From contig CAZSMK010000044.1 in the NCBI GenBank assembly GCA_964608095.1, positions 22,109-86,108 on the forward strand: a DNA stretch of 64,000 nucleotides. Reading direction: 5' to 3'. Origin of the DNA: CAZSMK01 sp964608095 (lineage in GTDB: Bacteria > Sumerlaeota > Sumerlaeia > MWCT01 > JAGHBZ01). Positions 34,097 to 43,805 of this stretch are shown here, in pieces. The notes beneath the pieces were generated by a model. That model saw only the letters and a list, made by a program, of their open reading frames with translations, ran no database searches and was not told the DNA's origin. The number at the start of each line of letters is the position of its first letter. Within the stretch, counting starts at the first letter, position 1. Made by a program: the position numbers and the translations under genes.

Positions 34097-35881
34097 TTAG
34101 TCTTCCTGGTTACGAAAAGGTGCATACGGAAATCCTGACCATTGCATATCTTTATGCAGCGAGAACTCGAGAGTATTAAGCCGAACTCCGTGAACGAGGA
34201 TGCCGAGTCCGCACAACATGATATTGAGTGCATGCCCTAAAAACAAGATAAATGCAGCGACAAAACCCGTAATGATAGTGTTAAATCCCGCCGCAAGAGC
34301 CATATTGTTAAAACTTTGCGCCACCGACAGCGTCGCCATTCCCACGGCAAAAAGTCTAATATACGATATCACATCAACAAAACAGCTGACCACGTTCAGG
34401 GGTAAAATGGCGTGCCTTATCCATTCTGTCTTCAATTCTTTTACCGGTGTCATAAAAAGAACGACAAGAATCAAACCCGTGAAGAGGAGTACGAACACCC
34501 ACGAGGGGAAAGGTTCCTGCAGCACCATAGTCCCGGCAGTAAAATACATGGTCCAGGTAAGGCATACCCATCCCAGTTGAGCAATAAAACGTGTATCGGG
34601 AACGAACTCCACTGCATTCCACAGGTGAGCGATAGTAAGGTGAACAGCCCCGATTATAAAACATAGTTTCATGAGGTTGTTCTGGTTCTGAAGCCAGGGG
34701 ACTTTCAGATGCGTAAGCGGTGCCGGTAAATTGGTAATGCCGAAAATATTTCCGGTTAAAAGACCCCAGGTAATAGTCGCAACACTCAAGATAAAAAGCA
34801 GCATAAAGACCTCGGAGGGCGCTTGAGGCATTTTTTTTCGGGCAACTATGGTTATCAAAAGGAATAAGGCGCCATACCCCGCATCGCCGATCAACATGGC
34901 GAAGAACAGACTGAAAAAGAGAAGAAAAGGGACGCTGATGTCAGATTCATGATAGCCTGGTAAAATTTTAAGCAAGTTGAATACCGCCTTAATCGGTCTC
35001 ACCAACCGAGGGTAGTATATTTTGGTGGGAACTTTTTCATCAGGAGCGGGATCTTCAACCACCAACCCCCAACCGTTATCGGCTGCTGCATGTTTGACTT
35101 TTTCGAGCTCTGGGACCGGGCAAAAGCCTTGAAGCGCGGCGACTTTTTCAAACCCTGCCATGCCTTCACGCACCTCAAGAAAAGCAAGCGTATGCTTGAG
35201 GTCGCAGATTTTTCGAACAATCTCGTTTCGCCATGCGCCCTTCTCCCTTAATCTGTCCTCAATATCCTCTCGTTCCTTTTTTCGTGTTTCCATTAGCTCA
35301 TGTAGCCGTGCAAGAGAAAATTCCGGGATTCTGAACAATTCGTAAGGCAATTCTTGTTCAAAGACGCGCGGGAAGCCTATCAGGGCAAAATAAATGTTCT
35401 TTTTTATGTGAGCGAAGATACGAAGGAGCGTTCCCTCCGGCGCTTCGGGCTCAGGTGTCTCTTGCGTTGTATAGAGACGGACTTCTATCCCTTTCTCAGA
35501 AAGTCTCTTTAAGCGGTCAGGGTCAAAGTCGCCAAACGGCTGAATGCGCTCGATCTCGGTTTCAATCTCTTTTATTGATTCGCTATGGATATCTCGAAGT
35601 TCTTTGAGATTGAGTATATTATCGATCACCTCATCGATGTCTGAATTTTTACGCTGTTCCGGATGTTTTTCTGAGGGAAGAGAATCAGCCGCGTCGTCGG
35701 GGAGCGCGTCAAGCGCCTTTTCAGCCTGTAGCAGCTCTTCTTTCGTCCATTGAATTTTTTCCCCGGCAGGCGATCGTAAATTCACCACATGCAACACACC
35801 GAGGTTGCGTAACGCATCTACCGCCTCGTCGCGTGTCTCCGCCCTACAGAGCAAGGTTATTTTTTTCATTTTAACTATCAT
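34097..35881 (-). CDS. atpI: V-type ATPase subunit I (membrane stator a-subunit)
   Basis: 594 residues. The N-terminal half (1-300) is cytoplasmic, with coiled-coil segments (KEERDIEDRLREKGAWRNEIV) and a C-terminal domain of about 280 residues with seven or eight membrane helices (LLFFSLFFAMLIGDAGYGALF, GLLTGNIFGI, DVISYIRLFAVGMATLSVA). The conserved Arg in SYIRLFAVG is the ion-channel residue that faces the K ring. Its start overlaps the subunit D stop in ATGA (35878-35881), indicating translational coupling. Confidence 0.96.
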   Translation of the reverse strand: MIVKMKKITLLCRAETRDEAVDALRNLGVLHVVNLRSPAGEKIQWTKEELLQAEKALDALPDDAADSLPSEKHPEQRKNSDIDEVIDNILNLKELRDIHSESIKEIETEIERIQPFGDFDPDRLKRLSEKGIEVRLYTTQETPEPEAPEGTLLRIFAHIKKNIYFALIGFPRVFEQELPYELFRIPEFSLARLHELMETRKKEREDIEDRLREKGAWRNEIVRKICDLKHTLAFLEVREGMAGFEKVAALQGFCPVPELEKVKHAAADNGWGLVVEDPAPDEKVPTKIYYPRLVRPIKAVFNLLKILPGYHESDISVPFLLFFSLFFAMLIGDAGYGALFLLITIVARKKMPQAPSEVFMLLFILSVATITWGLLTGNIFGITNLPAPLTHLKVPWLQNQNNLMKLCFIIGAVHLTIAHLWNAVEFVPDTRFIAQLGWVCLTWTMYFTAGTMVLQEPFPSWVFVLLFTGLILVVLFMTPVKELKTEWIRHAILPLNVVSCFVDVISYIRLFAVGMATLSVAQSFNNMALAAGFNTIITGFVAAFILFLGHALNIMLCGLGILVHGVRLNTLEFSLHKDMQWSGFPYAPFRNQED

Positions 35882-36486
35882 AGTGCCGATGAAGAACGTT
35901 CAATACTTTTCTTTTTTGCCATTTTCGCCCGTGCCACGGCTGCCGCCTGTGCGTCACCCAGCGCTATATGAATTCTACGGATATTATCTTTGCTTTCAGG
36001 AATCTTGACTTTTTCGAACAGGTTAACCCGTTGCGACGTAATCCTCAATTCCTCGCTTAGTCTGGTTAAGGCAAGGTGAAGAATCTGTTCTTCGATTTCA
36101 AATCTCACCAGGCGTTCGATAACGTCCATTGCGTCATCAATAAACGGCGGTGTGGCAAAGAGGTCAACCGGCGCCCGCTTGAACTCGATTGATTGAATGA
36201 CCGGAATATCCACCCCTGCAATGTTGTCGGAACCGATGTCCACCGATTCGATTTCCACGAGGTTCTCGAGGGGCACGTCGTCGGAAAACAGACGCACCCA
36301 CTCCATGACCTCCTGCCATAATTTACGTTTTTCTTTCCGCTTTTTATCGATGCGAGCCGACATATGACTGACCTCGATTCGCAACTGCTGTTTCTTGAGT
36401 TCGAGTGTGGGAAGATACTTTTCGAAACGCCTGAGCGCGTCGCGTTGCGCCTTGAGTTCTGTCTTGGTTTTCCTGATCTTGCCCAC
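35878..36486 (-). CDS. atpD: V-type ATPase subunit D (central shaft)
   Basis: 202 residues, nearly all helical, forming the coiled-coil shaft that turns inside the A3B3 ring: RRFEKYLPTLELKKQQLRIE at the N-terminus and EQILHLALTRLSEELRITSQRVNLFEKV at the C-terminus, the conserved V-type D signature. Length fits the family. It lies 18 bases after subunit B and overlaps subunit I by 4 bases. Confidence 0.95.
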   Translation of the reverse strand: MGKIRKTKTELKAQRDALRRFEKYLPTLELKKQQLRIEVSHMSARIDKKRKEKRKLWQEVMEWVRLFSDDVPLENLVEIESVDIGSDNIAGVDIPVIQSIEFKRAPVDLFATPPFIDDAMDVIERLVRFEIEEQILHLALTRLSEELRITSQRVNLFEKVKIPESKDNIRRIHIALGDAQAAAVARAKMAKKKSIERSSSAL

Positions 36487-36504
36487 GTATATCTCCCATT
36501 ACGC

Positions 36505-37845
36505 TTATTCGGGCGGTGTACTCTCAACGTGCACCGTTTCTCGTTCCGGCTCCTCTTCGGGCCAGAATTTCTCTACCAGCTCAGTGGGAATTCCCGTTTC
36601 CGCTGGAGAGAAACATTCAGCAAGAATAGACCACCCGAGGTCCAGTGCATCTTCCAAAGCAATGGATACCTGCAGATCCATCATTTTCTTCTCAAACAAA
36701 TCCGCATATTTAAGAAGCTTTTTGTCCCAGCTGCTCATCCGGAATCCCATTGCCTGTTTCTCCATGCTTTCCCGGGCTGATGCATAGAGCTGAATCATGG
36801 TGTTCATAATAGTCCGATGATCCTCCCGCGTCTTACGGTTGACGAGTTGTTTCAAACGACTCAGAGACCCGAACGGTTCGATCCGACCGTTTCGGAGATA
36901 GAATTGTCCTTCGGTTATATATCCTGTATTGTCGGGGACTGGATGGGTGACATCGTCGCCGGGCATGGTGGTCACGGCAAGGATAGTCAGCGAGCCCGCT
37001 CCCTCGAAATCTACCGCTTTCTCGTAGCGTGCCGCAAGTTGACTGTATAGATCGCCCGGGTACCCGCGGTTCGAGGGAACTTGTTCCATGGTGATGGCTA
37101 TTTCTTTCAACGAGTCTGCAAAGTTGGTCATGTCGGTCAGCAGCACCAGTACATCTTTCCCCTGAAGGGCGAATTTCTCAGCAACCGAAAGGCAGGTATC
37201 GGGAACCAGCAGACATTCGACTGCGGGGTCCGCTGCGGTATGCACATACATAATCGAGCGAGTCAAGGTTCCCTGTTCCTGAAATGTATCGCGGAAATAG
37301 AGAAAATCATCATATTTCAATCCCATCCCACCCAGAATAATGATATCGACCTCAGCGTTCAACGCAATGCGTGCGAGCAGGGAATTATAAGGTTCTCCCG
37401 GAACAGAAAAAATCGGCAGTTTCTGTGATTTCACCAGGGTATTAAAAACATCAATCATCGGAATAGCGGTACGAATCATATCACGGGGTATGATACGTTT
37501 TGCCGGATTAACCGTTGGACCGTATATTTCACTCAGGTTTTCACGTATGACAGGTTTATTGTCGCGCGGTCTGCTGTTGCCGTCGAACATGCGTCCAAGA
37601 AGCGATTCTGAAAAAGGTGTCTCGGTTCTGCGACCGAGGAAACGCACTCGCGAATCCGTCGACACCCCTCGTGTTCCCGCAAACATCAATAACGATACCC
37701 GGTCTCCCTCGATCTGTATGACTCGCGCAAGCGATGCTCCCCTCTCAGTGGTGACTACGGCGAGTTCGCCATACTTGATGCCTTGCGCTACAACCGTAAT
37801 GACGCTTCCGGAAATTCTGCTTATTCTGAAATAAACCCTACGCAT
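36505..37845 (-). CDS. atpB: V-type ATPase subunit B (non-catalytic)
   Basis: 446 residues. It has the V-type B signature sequences GYPGDLYSQLAARYEKAVDF and TMPGDDVTHPVPDNTGYITEGQ, a degenerate nucleotide-binding loop (FSVPGEPYNSLLARIALNA) without the GKT of the A subunit, as expected for the regulatory subunit, and PIYGPTVNP-like sequence in the N-terminal barrel (IYGPTVNPAKRI). It assembles with A into the hexameric head. The start overlaps the subunit A stop by 8 bases. The last 20 residues are acidic and Pro-rich. Confidence 0.97.
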   Translation of the reverse strand: MRRVYFRISRISGSVITVVAQGIKYGELAVVTTERGASLARVIQIEGDRVSLLMFAGTRGVSTDSRVRFLGRRTETPFSESLLGRMFDGNSRPRDNKPVIRENLSEIYGPTVNPAKRIIPRDMIRTAIPMIDVFNTLVKSQKLPIFSVPGEPYNSLLARIALNAEVDIIILGGMGLKYDDFLYFRDTFQEQGTLTRSIMYVHTAADPAVECLLVPDTCLSVAEKFALQGKDVLVLLTDMTNFADSLKEIAITMEQVPSNRGYPGDLYSQLAARYEKAVDFEGAGSLTILAVTTMPGDDVTHPVPDNTGYITEGQFYLRNGRIEPFGSLSRLKQLVNRKTREDHRTIMNTMIQLYASARESMEKQAMGFRMSSWDKKLLKYADLFEKKMMDLQVSIALEDALDLGWSILAECFSPAETGIPTELVEKFWPEEEPERETVHVESTPPE

Positions 37846-39574
37846 TCTCGACTACCTCGACGAGTTTATGACGTAACTTCTCCTCGCTTTGTTTGAATTT
37901 TTCGTCGTCCATTGGTATGCGGTTCCAATCTTTCGTTGCCTGTGTCAATGTATGAAAGAAACTCCGGGCATTATCTTTGTTGTCGAACTTGAATTTCGCC
38001 CTGAGCACATCGGCAATGAAGCAGAAGACATGGCGCTGCCGCTCCGCCGTTGTCGCTCCATCCACGGGGTCGAACGCATCCTGCTGCAGATACACAGAAT
38101 CAAGATATTCCGCTTTCAGGTACGTAACGAAATCTTCCATCGGCGTACCTTCTTCTTCAACCACCTTCATCATTTCCTGTACTTCGTGTCCATCTCTCAA
38201 GGTTTTTCTTGCCATAGCGAGATCATCTTCGGGAAGTAAGCTGGGATACTTGCTCCAGCTTTCAAGAGGATCAATAGCGGGATAGCGACGCGCATCGGAT
38301 CGTTCACGTGACAACCCATGAAATGCGCCAACGACTTTGAGTGTCGCCTGTGTAACAGGTTCCTCAAAGTCGCCGCCCGCCGGACTCACTGTGCCGCCGA
38401 CCGTTACCGAGCCTATCGTGCCGTCATTCAACCGCACAATCCCGGCTCGTTCGTAAAAGGACGCGATTACGGACTCGAGGTAAGCGGGGAATGCTTCCTC
38501 GCCGGGGATTTCTTCCATCCTGCCGGACATTTCTCGCATCGCCTGCGCCCAACGTGATGTCGAGTCAGCAAGGAGAAGAACGTTAAGCCCCATTTGGCGG
38601 TAATATTCAGCAAGCGTGACCGCGGTATACACCGATGCATCGCGTGCCGCAACCGGCATTGAACTTGTATTACAGATTATGATCGTACGTTCCATGAGAC
38701 TCCGACCAGTGCGGGGATCCGTCAGATTAGGGAATTCGCGAAGAGTCTCGACCACTTCACCGGCACGTTCACCGCACGCGGCAATGACCACCACGTCTAC
38801 CTCAGCATGACGGCTTGTCAATTGCTGAAGAACGGTTTTGCCCGCACCGAAAGGACCCGGAATACAATAGGTTCCACCACGTGCGATGGGAAAGAATGAA
38901 TCCAGAATCCTTATCTTTGTAATGAGCTGTTTGCCGGGTCGCAAGCGCTCTGCATACGCCTTGATAGGAATTTTAACAGGCCATTCCTGCACCATGGTTA
39001 CCGGCTGCGTCCCTTCCGGTGTCTCGACCTGTGCTATTTCTTGTTCTATCGTATAGGAACCTTCAGGTGCCACTTTTACGAGTTTAACCCTCCTACTGAA
39101 AGTAAAAGGCACCATGATACGATGAGAAAAGATGCCTTCGGGAACAGTCCCGATGATGTCACCCGCCCTGAGCATATCACCCGGCTTGGCAACAGGAGAA
39201 AAGTCCCATGTCGTCTTTCGAGAGAGGGCTTTTATATAGGTGCCGCGCTTGAGGAAAAACCCATACGCCTCGGCAAGTTGAGGAAGTGGATTCTGCAAAC
39301 CGTCGAAGATCTGTCCGAGCAAGCCGGGGCCAAGTTCAACAGCGAGCAACTGACTTGTAAACTCCACCATGTCCCCCGCACCAACTCCCTGGGTATCTTC
39401 AAACACCTGAAGGTCTGCGTATTCGCCACGCACACGAATGACCTCGGATTTCAGCCGCACATCGCCCAGTACCACATAGGCAACTTCGTTTTGCCGGACG
39501 CTTCGGCTAAAATGTACAGTAACCATATTCCCATTTATTCCGACTATTCTACCTTCATGATGTTTTAAAATCAT
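37838..39574 (-). CDS. atpA: V-type ATPase subunit A (catalytic)
   Basis: 578 residues. The Walker A loop GPFGAGKT lies in RGGTYCIPGPFGAGKTVLQQ, followed by VIAACGERAGEVVETLREFP with the catalytic Glu and LLADSTSRWAQAMREMSGRM, all diagnostic of the V/A-type A subunit. The V-type non-homologous insertion between the barrel and the nucleotide domain is present (KPGDMLRAGDIIGTV). The start overlaps the previous gene by ATGA. Catalyses ATP hydrolysis or synthesis coupled to the K ring, probably Na+ here. Confidence 0.98.
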   Translation of the reverse strand: MILKHHEGRIVGINGNMVTVHFSRSVRQNEVAYVVLGDVRLKSEVIRVRGEYADLQVFEDTQGVGAGDMVEFTSQLLAVELGPGLLGQIFDGLQNPLPQLAEAYGFFLKRGTYIKALSRKTTWDFSPVAKPGDMLRAGDIIGTVPEGIFSHRIMVPFTFSRRVKLVKVAPEGSYTIEQEIAQVETPEGTQPVTMVQEWPVKIPIKAYAERLRPGKQLITKIRILDSFFPIARGGTYCIPGPFGAGKTVLQQLTSRHAEVDVVVIAACGERAGEVVETLREFPNLTDPRTGRSLMERTIIICNTSSMPVAARDASVYTAVTLAEYYRQMGLNVLLLADSTSRWAQAMREMSGRMEEIPGEEAFPAYLESVIASFYERAGIVRLNDGTIGSVTVGGTVSPAGGDFEEPVTQATLKVVGAFHGLSRERSDARRYPAIDPLESWSKYPSLLPEDDLAMARKTLRDGHEVQEMMKVVEEEGTPMEDFVTYLKAEYLDSVYLQQDAFDPVDGATTAERQRHVFCFIADVLRAKFKFDNKDNARSFFHTLTQATKDWNRIPMDDEKFKQSEEKLRHKLVEVVENA

Positions 39575-40113
39575 TGCTCGACCACCTTATTCTGCAAATT
39601 CTCCTCGATGATGGTTTGTAATCTTTCCTTTCCGCGGTCGGCGTCGAGTTTCGACCAGCGATAGGCAATCTTCAACTTGATAATAAAACCGAGAATCGCA
39701 AAGGAACCAAAAGGACCGAAAAACAAAAGATTATCAAGTATCCACCAGCGTAAAAGGTCCAGTGCGCGTTCACGTTCAATCGGATTGTCGAGCGACATAG
39801 CATTATGCACCATGGTCTCGAGGTTGACATCATACCCCTGGAACTCACGAAGAAAAGGTTCAGATTCGGTCTTGCTGCGCCCTGCCCTTATGCGCGCCAC
39901 TGTCGAACGTAACTGCGTATCACGGTACACATATTCTTTCACCAGTCTATTGCTGCATTGTTCCGGATGACCCGAGAGAATGAGTTGCGCATCGCGTGTA
40001 TCCTTTTCCGCCAGAAGATGCTCACACGCATTCAGAAACTCCTCTGGAGAAAAGGGAACCGGCTCGTCGAGAACGAGCATTGGCAGACTGGCAACAAGGT
40101 AATGGTACGACAC
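39571..40113 (-). CDS. DUF2764 protein of the V-ATPase operon (subunit C-like position)
   Basis: 180 residues. Genes of this type occupy the second position of V-ATPase operons in Chlamydiae, spirochaetes and Bacteroidetes. SYHYLVASLPMLVLDEPVPF opens the protein, as typical for DUF2764, and the centre (LVKEYVYRDTQLRSTVARIRAGR) is helical. It is probably the counterpart of subunit C/d that joins the shaft to the ring, although its sequence is not alignable with it by eye. It starts immediately after the subunit E stop and overlaps subunit A by 4 bases. Confidence 0.9.
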   Translation of the reverse strand: MSYHYLVASLPMLVLDEPVPFSPEEFLNACEHLLAEKDTRDAQLILSGHPEQCSNRLVKEYVYRDTQLRSTVARIRAGRSKTESEPFLREFQGYDVNLETMVHNAMSLDNPIERERALDLLRWWILDNLLFFGPFGSFAILGFIIKLKIAYRWSKLDADRGKERLQTIIEENLQNKVVEQ

Positions 40114-40746
40114 TTACTTTTCGGCCTCCTCACCGCTGAGAATTCCGCGAAGGATTTGCTCGATTCGTGGCTGGAGGTAATTGCATATCTCTTCCATGAT
40201 TGCGTCATCGGTAAAGTCGTGATAGAACTGTTGGTCTTTGAGGGCTATTCTAAATCCATGAGAAATTTGATCTGACGTATGGATGGTCATACCTTCCTGC
40301 AAAAGATTGCGCAGGCGTTCCCTCACAAAACCAGCAAGCACGTTAGCGTCTGCTTCAGCAAGGTAAAGGTCTGACGGTTTTCCGCCCAGATTCTCTTCAA
40401 AATAGGATTTGCCTATCGTGATAAGAATTTCTTTGAGGACATCGGGAGTAAGACTTTGTTTGACCGTATCGCCGACGACTTCACGCAGCATTCGTTCAAT
40501 ACCACGTGCCACGGAGATGAGGACGTCTCTGCCGGCTTGTTCTATCTCTTTTTTGCTGCGTTCGCTGAATGACTCCGCTTCTTTTCGGGCGTTTTCTCGA
40601 ATTTTTTCAGCCTCTGCTTCGGCGTCTCTTATGAGCTGATGCGCCTTCTCCTTTGCTTCTTTTATTATCCGCGCCGCCTCAGCCTCTGCTTTCTCTACGC
40701 CGTCTTTATGAATTGCTTCTATCAAATGCTTTAAATCTTCTGCCAT
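40114..40746 (-). CDS. atpE: V-type ATPase subunit E (peripheral stalk)
   Basis: 210 residues. The first 75 are a long, charged coiled coil (KAEAEAARIIKEAKEKAHQL; RDAEAEAEKIRENARKEAES) typical of the E/H peripheral stalk; the C-terminal domain (SYFEENLGGKPSDLYLAEAD, FTDDAIMEEICNYLQPRIEQ) binds the head. It is the first gene of the operon. No separate subunit F or G/H gene is found in the cluster. AGAGAGGGTAAGG precedes the start. Confidence 0.95.
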   Translation of the reverse strand: MAEDLKHLIEAIHKDGVEKAEAEAARIIKEAKEKAHQLIRDAEAEAEKIRENARKEAESFSERSKKEIEQAGRDVLISVARGIERMLREVVGDTVKQSLTPDVLKEILITIGKSYFEENLGGKPSDLYLAEADANVLAGFVRERLRNLLQEGMTIHTSDQISHGFRIALKDQQFYHDFTDDAIMEEICNYLQPRIEQILRGILSGEEAEK

Positions 40747-40833
40747 CTCTTCGCCCTTACCCTCTCTTTTTTATTAAAAGTCAAAAATGAAAAAAATTTG
40801 CCGCCCTGAAAAACCCTTGAGGATATCATGGAA

Positions 40834-40863
40834 AGTATATCATCAACATTACCCAAAAGTTAA
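40834..40863 (-). promoter_or_regulatory. Possible promoter of the V-ATPase operon
   Basis: On the minus strand TTAACT (40858-40863, 4 of 6), 18 bases, TATACT (40834-40839, 5 of 6), giving a leader of about 80 bases before subunit E. It lies in the only gap of the region between sulfatase and ATPase genes. Confidence 0.4.
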
Positions 40864-40996
40864 TTTTAAAACGTTTCATTCAGGATATTCTATAAAAAAA
40901 TTTCACAAAATCTTCAAACTTCCTCTTTTTCGGGTTTCCACAAAAAGTTGCGATGACCTTTTTGTCACCACTTGAAGATATTGAACTTCATGGCGC

Positions 40997-42349
40997 CTAT
41001 TTTTTCCTTTCACGAAGTATTTCTGTGAGTGGATCAGGTATAGGATGAGGTTTTGATCTCTGCGTATAAATCCATTCATTCAGGTAATGCTCGCACTGCC
41101 CGACGATTTCGGGCTCATCGTTGCAAAGATTCTTTGTCTGATATGAATCGTCCACCATATTGTACAGCTCAAGGGGTTGAAAAGGATAGCCAAGGTTGTC
41201 GAATGTTCTGATCATCAGGTGGCTTTTGGTGCGAACCACGCGCTGGATTGTATAAAGCCCATGATCCCAGACAAGGTATTCACGTTCTGTATGAGGTTTG
41301 CCACGCAACAGGTTGAGAAAGGAGAGACCATCCCAATCTTCGGGAGGGTGAATATTCAGCAATTCGCAAATCGTGGGTGCAAAATCCACGTTATACAACA
41401 AAGCGTCGTTGGGAGAGCTGACAGGCTTGATTCCCGGAATCTTTATGATAAGGGGAATTCGATGTATACACTCGTCGGCACAAACATGATCGGAATAAAT
41501 GCCATGTTCGCCGAACGCATCGCCATGATCGCCTGAAATGATAATCGCGCTGTCGTCAAGTAAACCCTGCCTGTCAAGCTCCTCCAATACCTGAGAAACA
41601 TGATGATCCGTATAGGCAATGGCGGCGTCATAGCCGGTTATAAGATGTTCAAAGTCTTCCCGTGACGAAATGGAGCCGGGCATAAGTGGAAACGGACTGA
41701 TATTGTTCTCAAACTGCCCTTGTGCGGTGAACGGTCCGAGGATTGCCTGGTGCTTCTGAATGGTCTCTTCATCGGGAAAGTCCTGTTCAACAGGAATATC
41801 TTTAAACCGCTCAGCCCAAGAAGGAGACATCTTATAACAACGATGTACATCCCAATAGTTAACGTATAAGAATAAGTTCTCCTTTGCCGCGTTGTGTTTG
41901 AGCCAGGGAAGGAGATGAGCGTTAACCTCCTCCGCGGTCTCGTCGCCGCTCTTAAGATTGGGCGTGTGAAACTCAGTCCAGCCGTACGTAAACCACATGG
42001 CGTTGTGTCGGTCGGAGAAGTTGGTGAATGCCACGGTATCATATCCATGGGCTCGAAGGAGGCGCATAAACATTTCATTGTCCGGTTCTGGCCCACCGTA
42101 ATCGCGTGTCCGAAGAGAGAATCGCACGCCGGCACCGACATTGGATATTACCCCGTTACGAATGCCGAATCTTCCCGATGACCACGCAGTCCTCGATGGT
42201 AAACAAGGCGAACTGCTGCAATAGTAATGGTCGAAGCGAGTTCCCTCTTTCGCAATCTCGTTTATGGTAGGCGAGGTTGGACGATTATACCCATAACAAC
42301 CGAGGTGATCGGGTCGTAAGCAATCGATGTCAAAAAAAATAATCCTCAT
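40997..42349 (-). CDS. Cysteine-type sulfatase (no signal peptide)
   Basis: 450 residues of the alkaline-phosphatase-like sulfatase family. The metal-binding start FFDIDCLRPDHLGCYGYNRP and the formylglycine signature CLPSR (C49 the modified residue) are clear; later GDHGDAFGEHGIYSDHV provides the second metal site. The Cys type is matured by anaerobic radical enzymes, and such an enzyme is encoded 67 bases upstream in the same direction. There is no signal peptide, so it should be cytoplasmic and act on imported sulfated sugars or lipids, or the start may lie elsewhere. Length and domain order are normal for the family. Confidence 0.95.
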   Translation of the reverse strand: MRIIFFDIDCLRPDHLGCYGYNRPTSPTINEIAKEGTRFDHYYCSSSPCLPSRTAWSSGRFGIRNGVISNVGAGVRFSLRTRDYGGPEPDNEMFMRLLRAHGYDTVAFTNFSDRHNAMWFTYGWTEFHTPNLKSGDETAEEVNAHLLPWLKHNAAKENLFLYVNYWDVHRCYKMSPSWAERFKDIPVEQDFPDEETIQKHQAILGPFTAQGQFENNISPFPLMPGSISSREDFEHLITGYDAAIAYTDHHVSQVLEELDRQGLLDDSAIIISGDHGDAFGEHGIYSDHVCADECIHRIPLIIKIPGIKPVSSPNDALLYNVDFAPTICELLNIHPPEDWDGLSFLNLLRGKPHTEREYLVWDHGLYTIQRVVRTKSHLMIRTFDNLGYPFQPLELYNMVDDSYQTKNLCNDEPEIVGQCEHYLNEWIYTQRSKPHPIPDPLTEILRERKK

Positions 42350-42416
42350 TTTATCCTCCCCTTTTCATAATGGTGCATTATGGTTTGGATTTCAGACTGC
42401 TTCCACACCGAGATGG

Positions 42417-43703
42417 CTAATGCCGCCTCAATTTGTGTTTTTTCGACGCTGCTCTCTTCTGTCGAAGAATCTCCATAATCATTGCAGGCGCTATGCCATT
42501 GTCCAGCAGCTCACACATTTTCTCCATATAGGGCTCAACGTAATGAAAAAATGTTTTATACCCTTCGCAGAGATAATTCAATCTGCCCTGACCGTCGGGT
42601 GTAGGGAGAAAACGGTGTTTGGGACATCCGCCGTTACAGGCAAACCTGACATCACAGTCACGGCAGACTGAAGGCAGCTGGGTATATTTATTATTCCCGA
42701 ACTTTTGCTGTGCAGGAGAGAACGCCATGGACTTAAGGCTTTTGAGCATGATATTACCGAGTCTGTAGTCAGGATAGACGAAATGGTCGCAGGAAAAGAC
42801 GTCACCGTCATGTTCAACAAGGAGAGTGTCGCCGCATCGTTTCCTGAACACGCACAATGACGCCTCGCCCTCATACCATGCAGCAAGGGCGTTATCAAAA
42901 ATCTGGACGAATATCCTCCCGACATCGTTGCGAACCCAATGATCGAAGATTGCAACCAAAAAATCGCCGAACTGACTGGCATCAACACTCCAGGGCGTTA
43001 CTGAAGGTGTATCTGCCATGGTGTCATCAAGATCAGGCGGATGTGCAAGGTCGAGTCCGAGGTCTTGTGATCTACGGTCGGGGTATCTCTCCACAAGCGG
43101 GATAAACTGAAAAAAAGCCGTGCCGGTGTGCTTCAGAAAGTTATAGACTTTCAAGGGATACCTCACGTTCTTGTCATTCACTACCGTGAGAGTATTGAAC
43201 TCGACGTTATATTTACGAAGCGTAGCGAGCCCCTTCGAGACTCTATCGAACGTTGGACGATTGTTTCGATCCAGTCTGTAAATGTCATGCAGATCACGCG
43301 GTCCGTCCACGCTCAGTCCAACGAGGAATCTATGTTCCGCAAAAAACGAACCCCACGCATCGTCAAGAAGGGTTCCATTGGTCTGTATGGAATTGGAAAT
43401 CACTTTTCCGTCGGCATACTTCTTTTGTAACTCGAGAACTTTGCGAAAAAAATCGAGCCCCGCGAGAAGCGGTTCACCACCCTGCCACGCGAAATGGACC
43501 ATATCTCTGTCCTGGGACGCTATATACTGGCGCACCACTTCCTCGAGAACGTCGTCAGGCATGATAAAATTATGCCTCGCTGGATATAGTTTCTTTTTTT
43601 CGAGGTAATAACAATAAGTACACGCCAGGTTACATACAGCACCGACAGGCTTTATCATAATATTAAAATGACGCCGCCCACCATCTTTTCTCAACCTCTC
43701 CAT
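42417..43703 (-). CDS. Anaerobic sulfatase-maturating enzyme (radical SAM, SPASM)
   Basis: 428 residues. The radical SAM cluster motif CNLACTYC gives C24, C28 and C31. WQGGEPLL is the S-adenosylmethionine-binding GGE motif, and the C-terminal SPASM domain has CGDTLLVEHDGDVFSCDHFVYPDY and CRDCDVRFACNGGCPKHRF for two auxiliary clusters. It converts the active-site Cys of sulfatases to formylglycine without oxygen. The sulfatase 67 bases downstream is its probable client. Confidence 0.96.
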   Translation of the reverse strand: MERLRKDGGRRHFNIMIKPVGAVCNLACTYCYYLEKKKLYPARHNFIMPDDVLEEVVRQYIASQDRDMVHFAWQGGEPLLAGLDFFRKVLELQKKYADGKVISNSIQTNGTLLDDAWGSFFAEHRFLVGLSVDGPRDLHDIYRLDRNNRPTFDRVSKGLATLRKYNVEFNTLTVVNDKNVRYPLKVYNFLKHTGTAFFQFIPLVERYPDRRSQDLGLDLAHPPDLDDTMADTPSVTPWSVDASQFGDFLVAIFDHWVRNDVGRIFVQIFDNALAAWYEGEASLCVFRKRCGDTLLVEHDGDVFSCDHFVYPDYRLGNIMLKSLKSMAFSPAQQKFGNNKYTQLPSVCRDCDVRFACNGGCPKHRFLPTPDGQGRLNYLCEGYKTFFHYVEPYMEKMCELLDNGIAPAMIMEILRQKRAASKKHKLRRH

Positions 43704-43805
43704 AAACGCTATTATCCCTTAGAACATGTTGACGTTCAACCATAGAGTAATGGGACTGATAGGTCGGATTGGACGGATTGGACATATAAAAAGGTGTTGA
43801 ATGTA

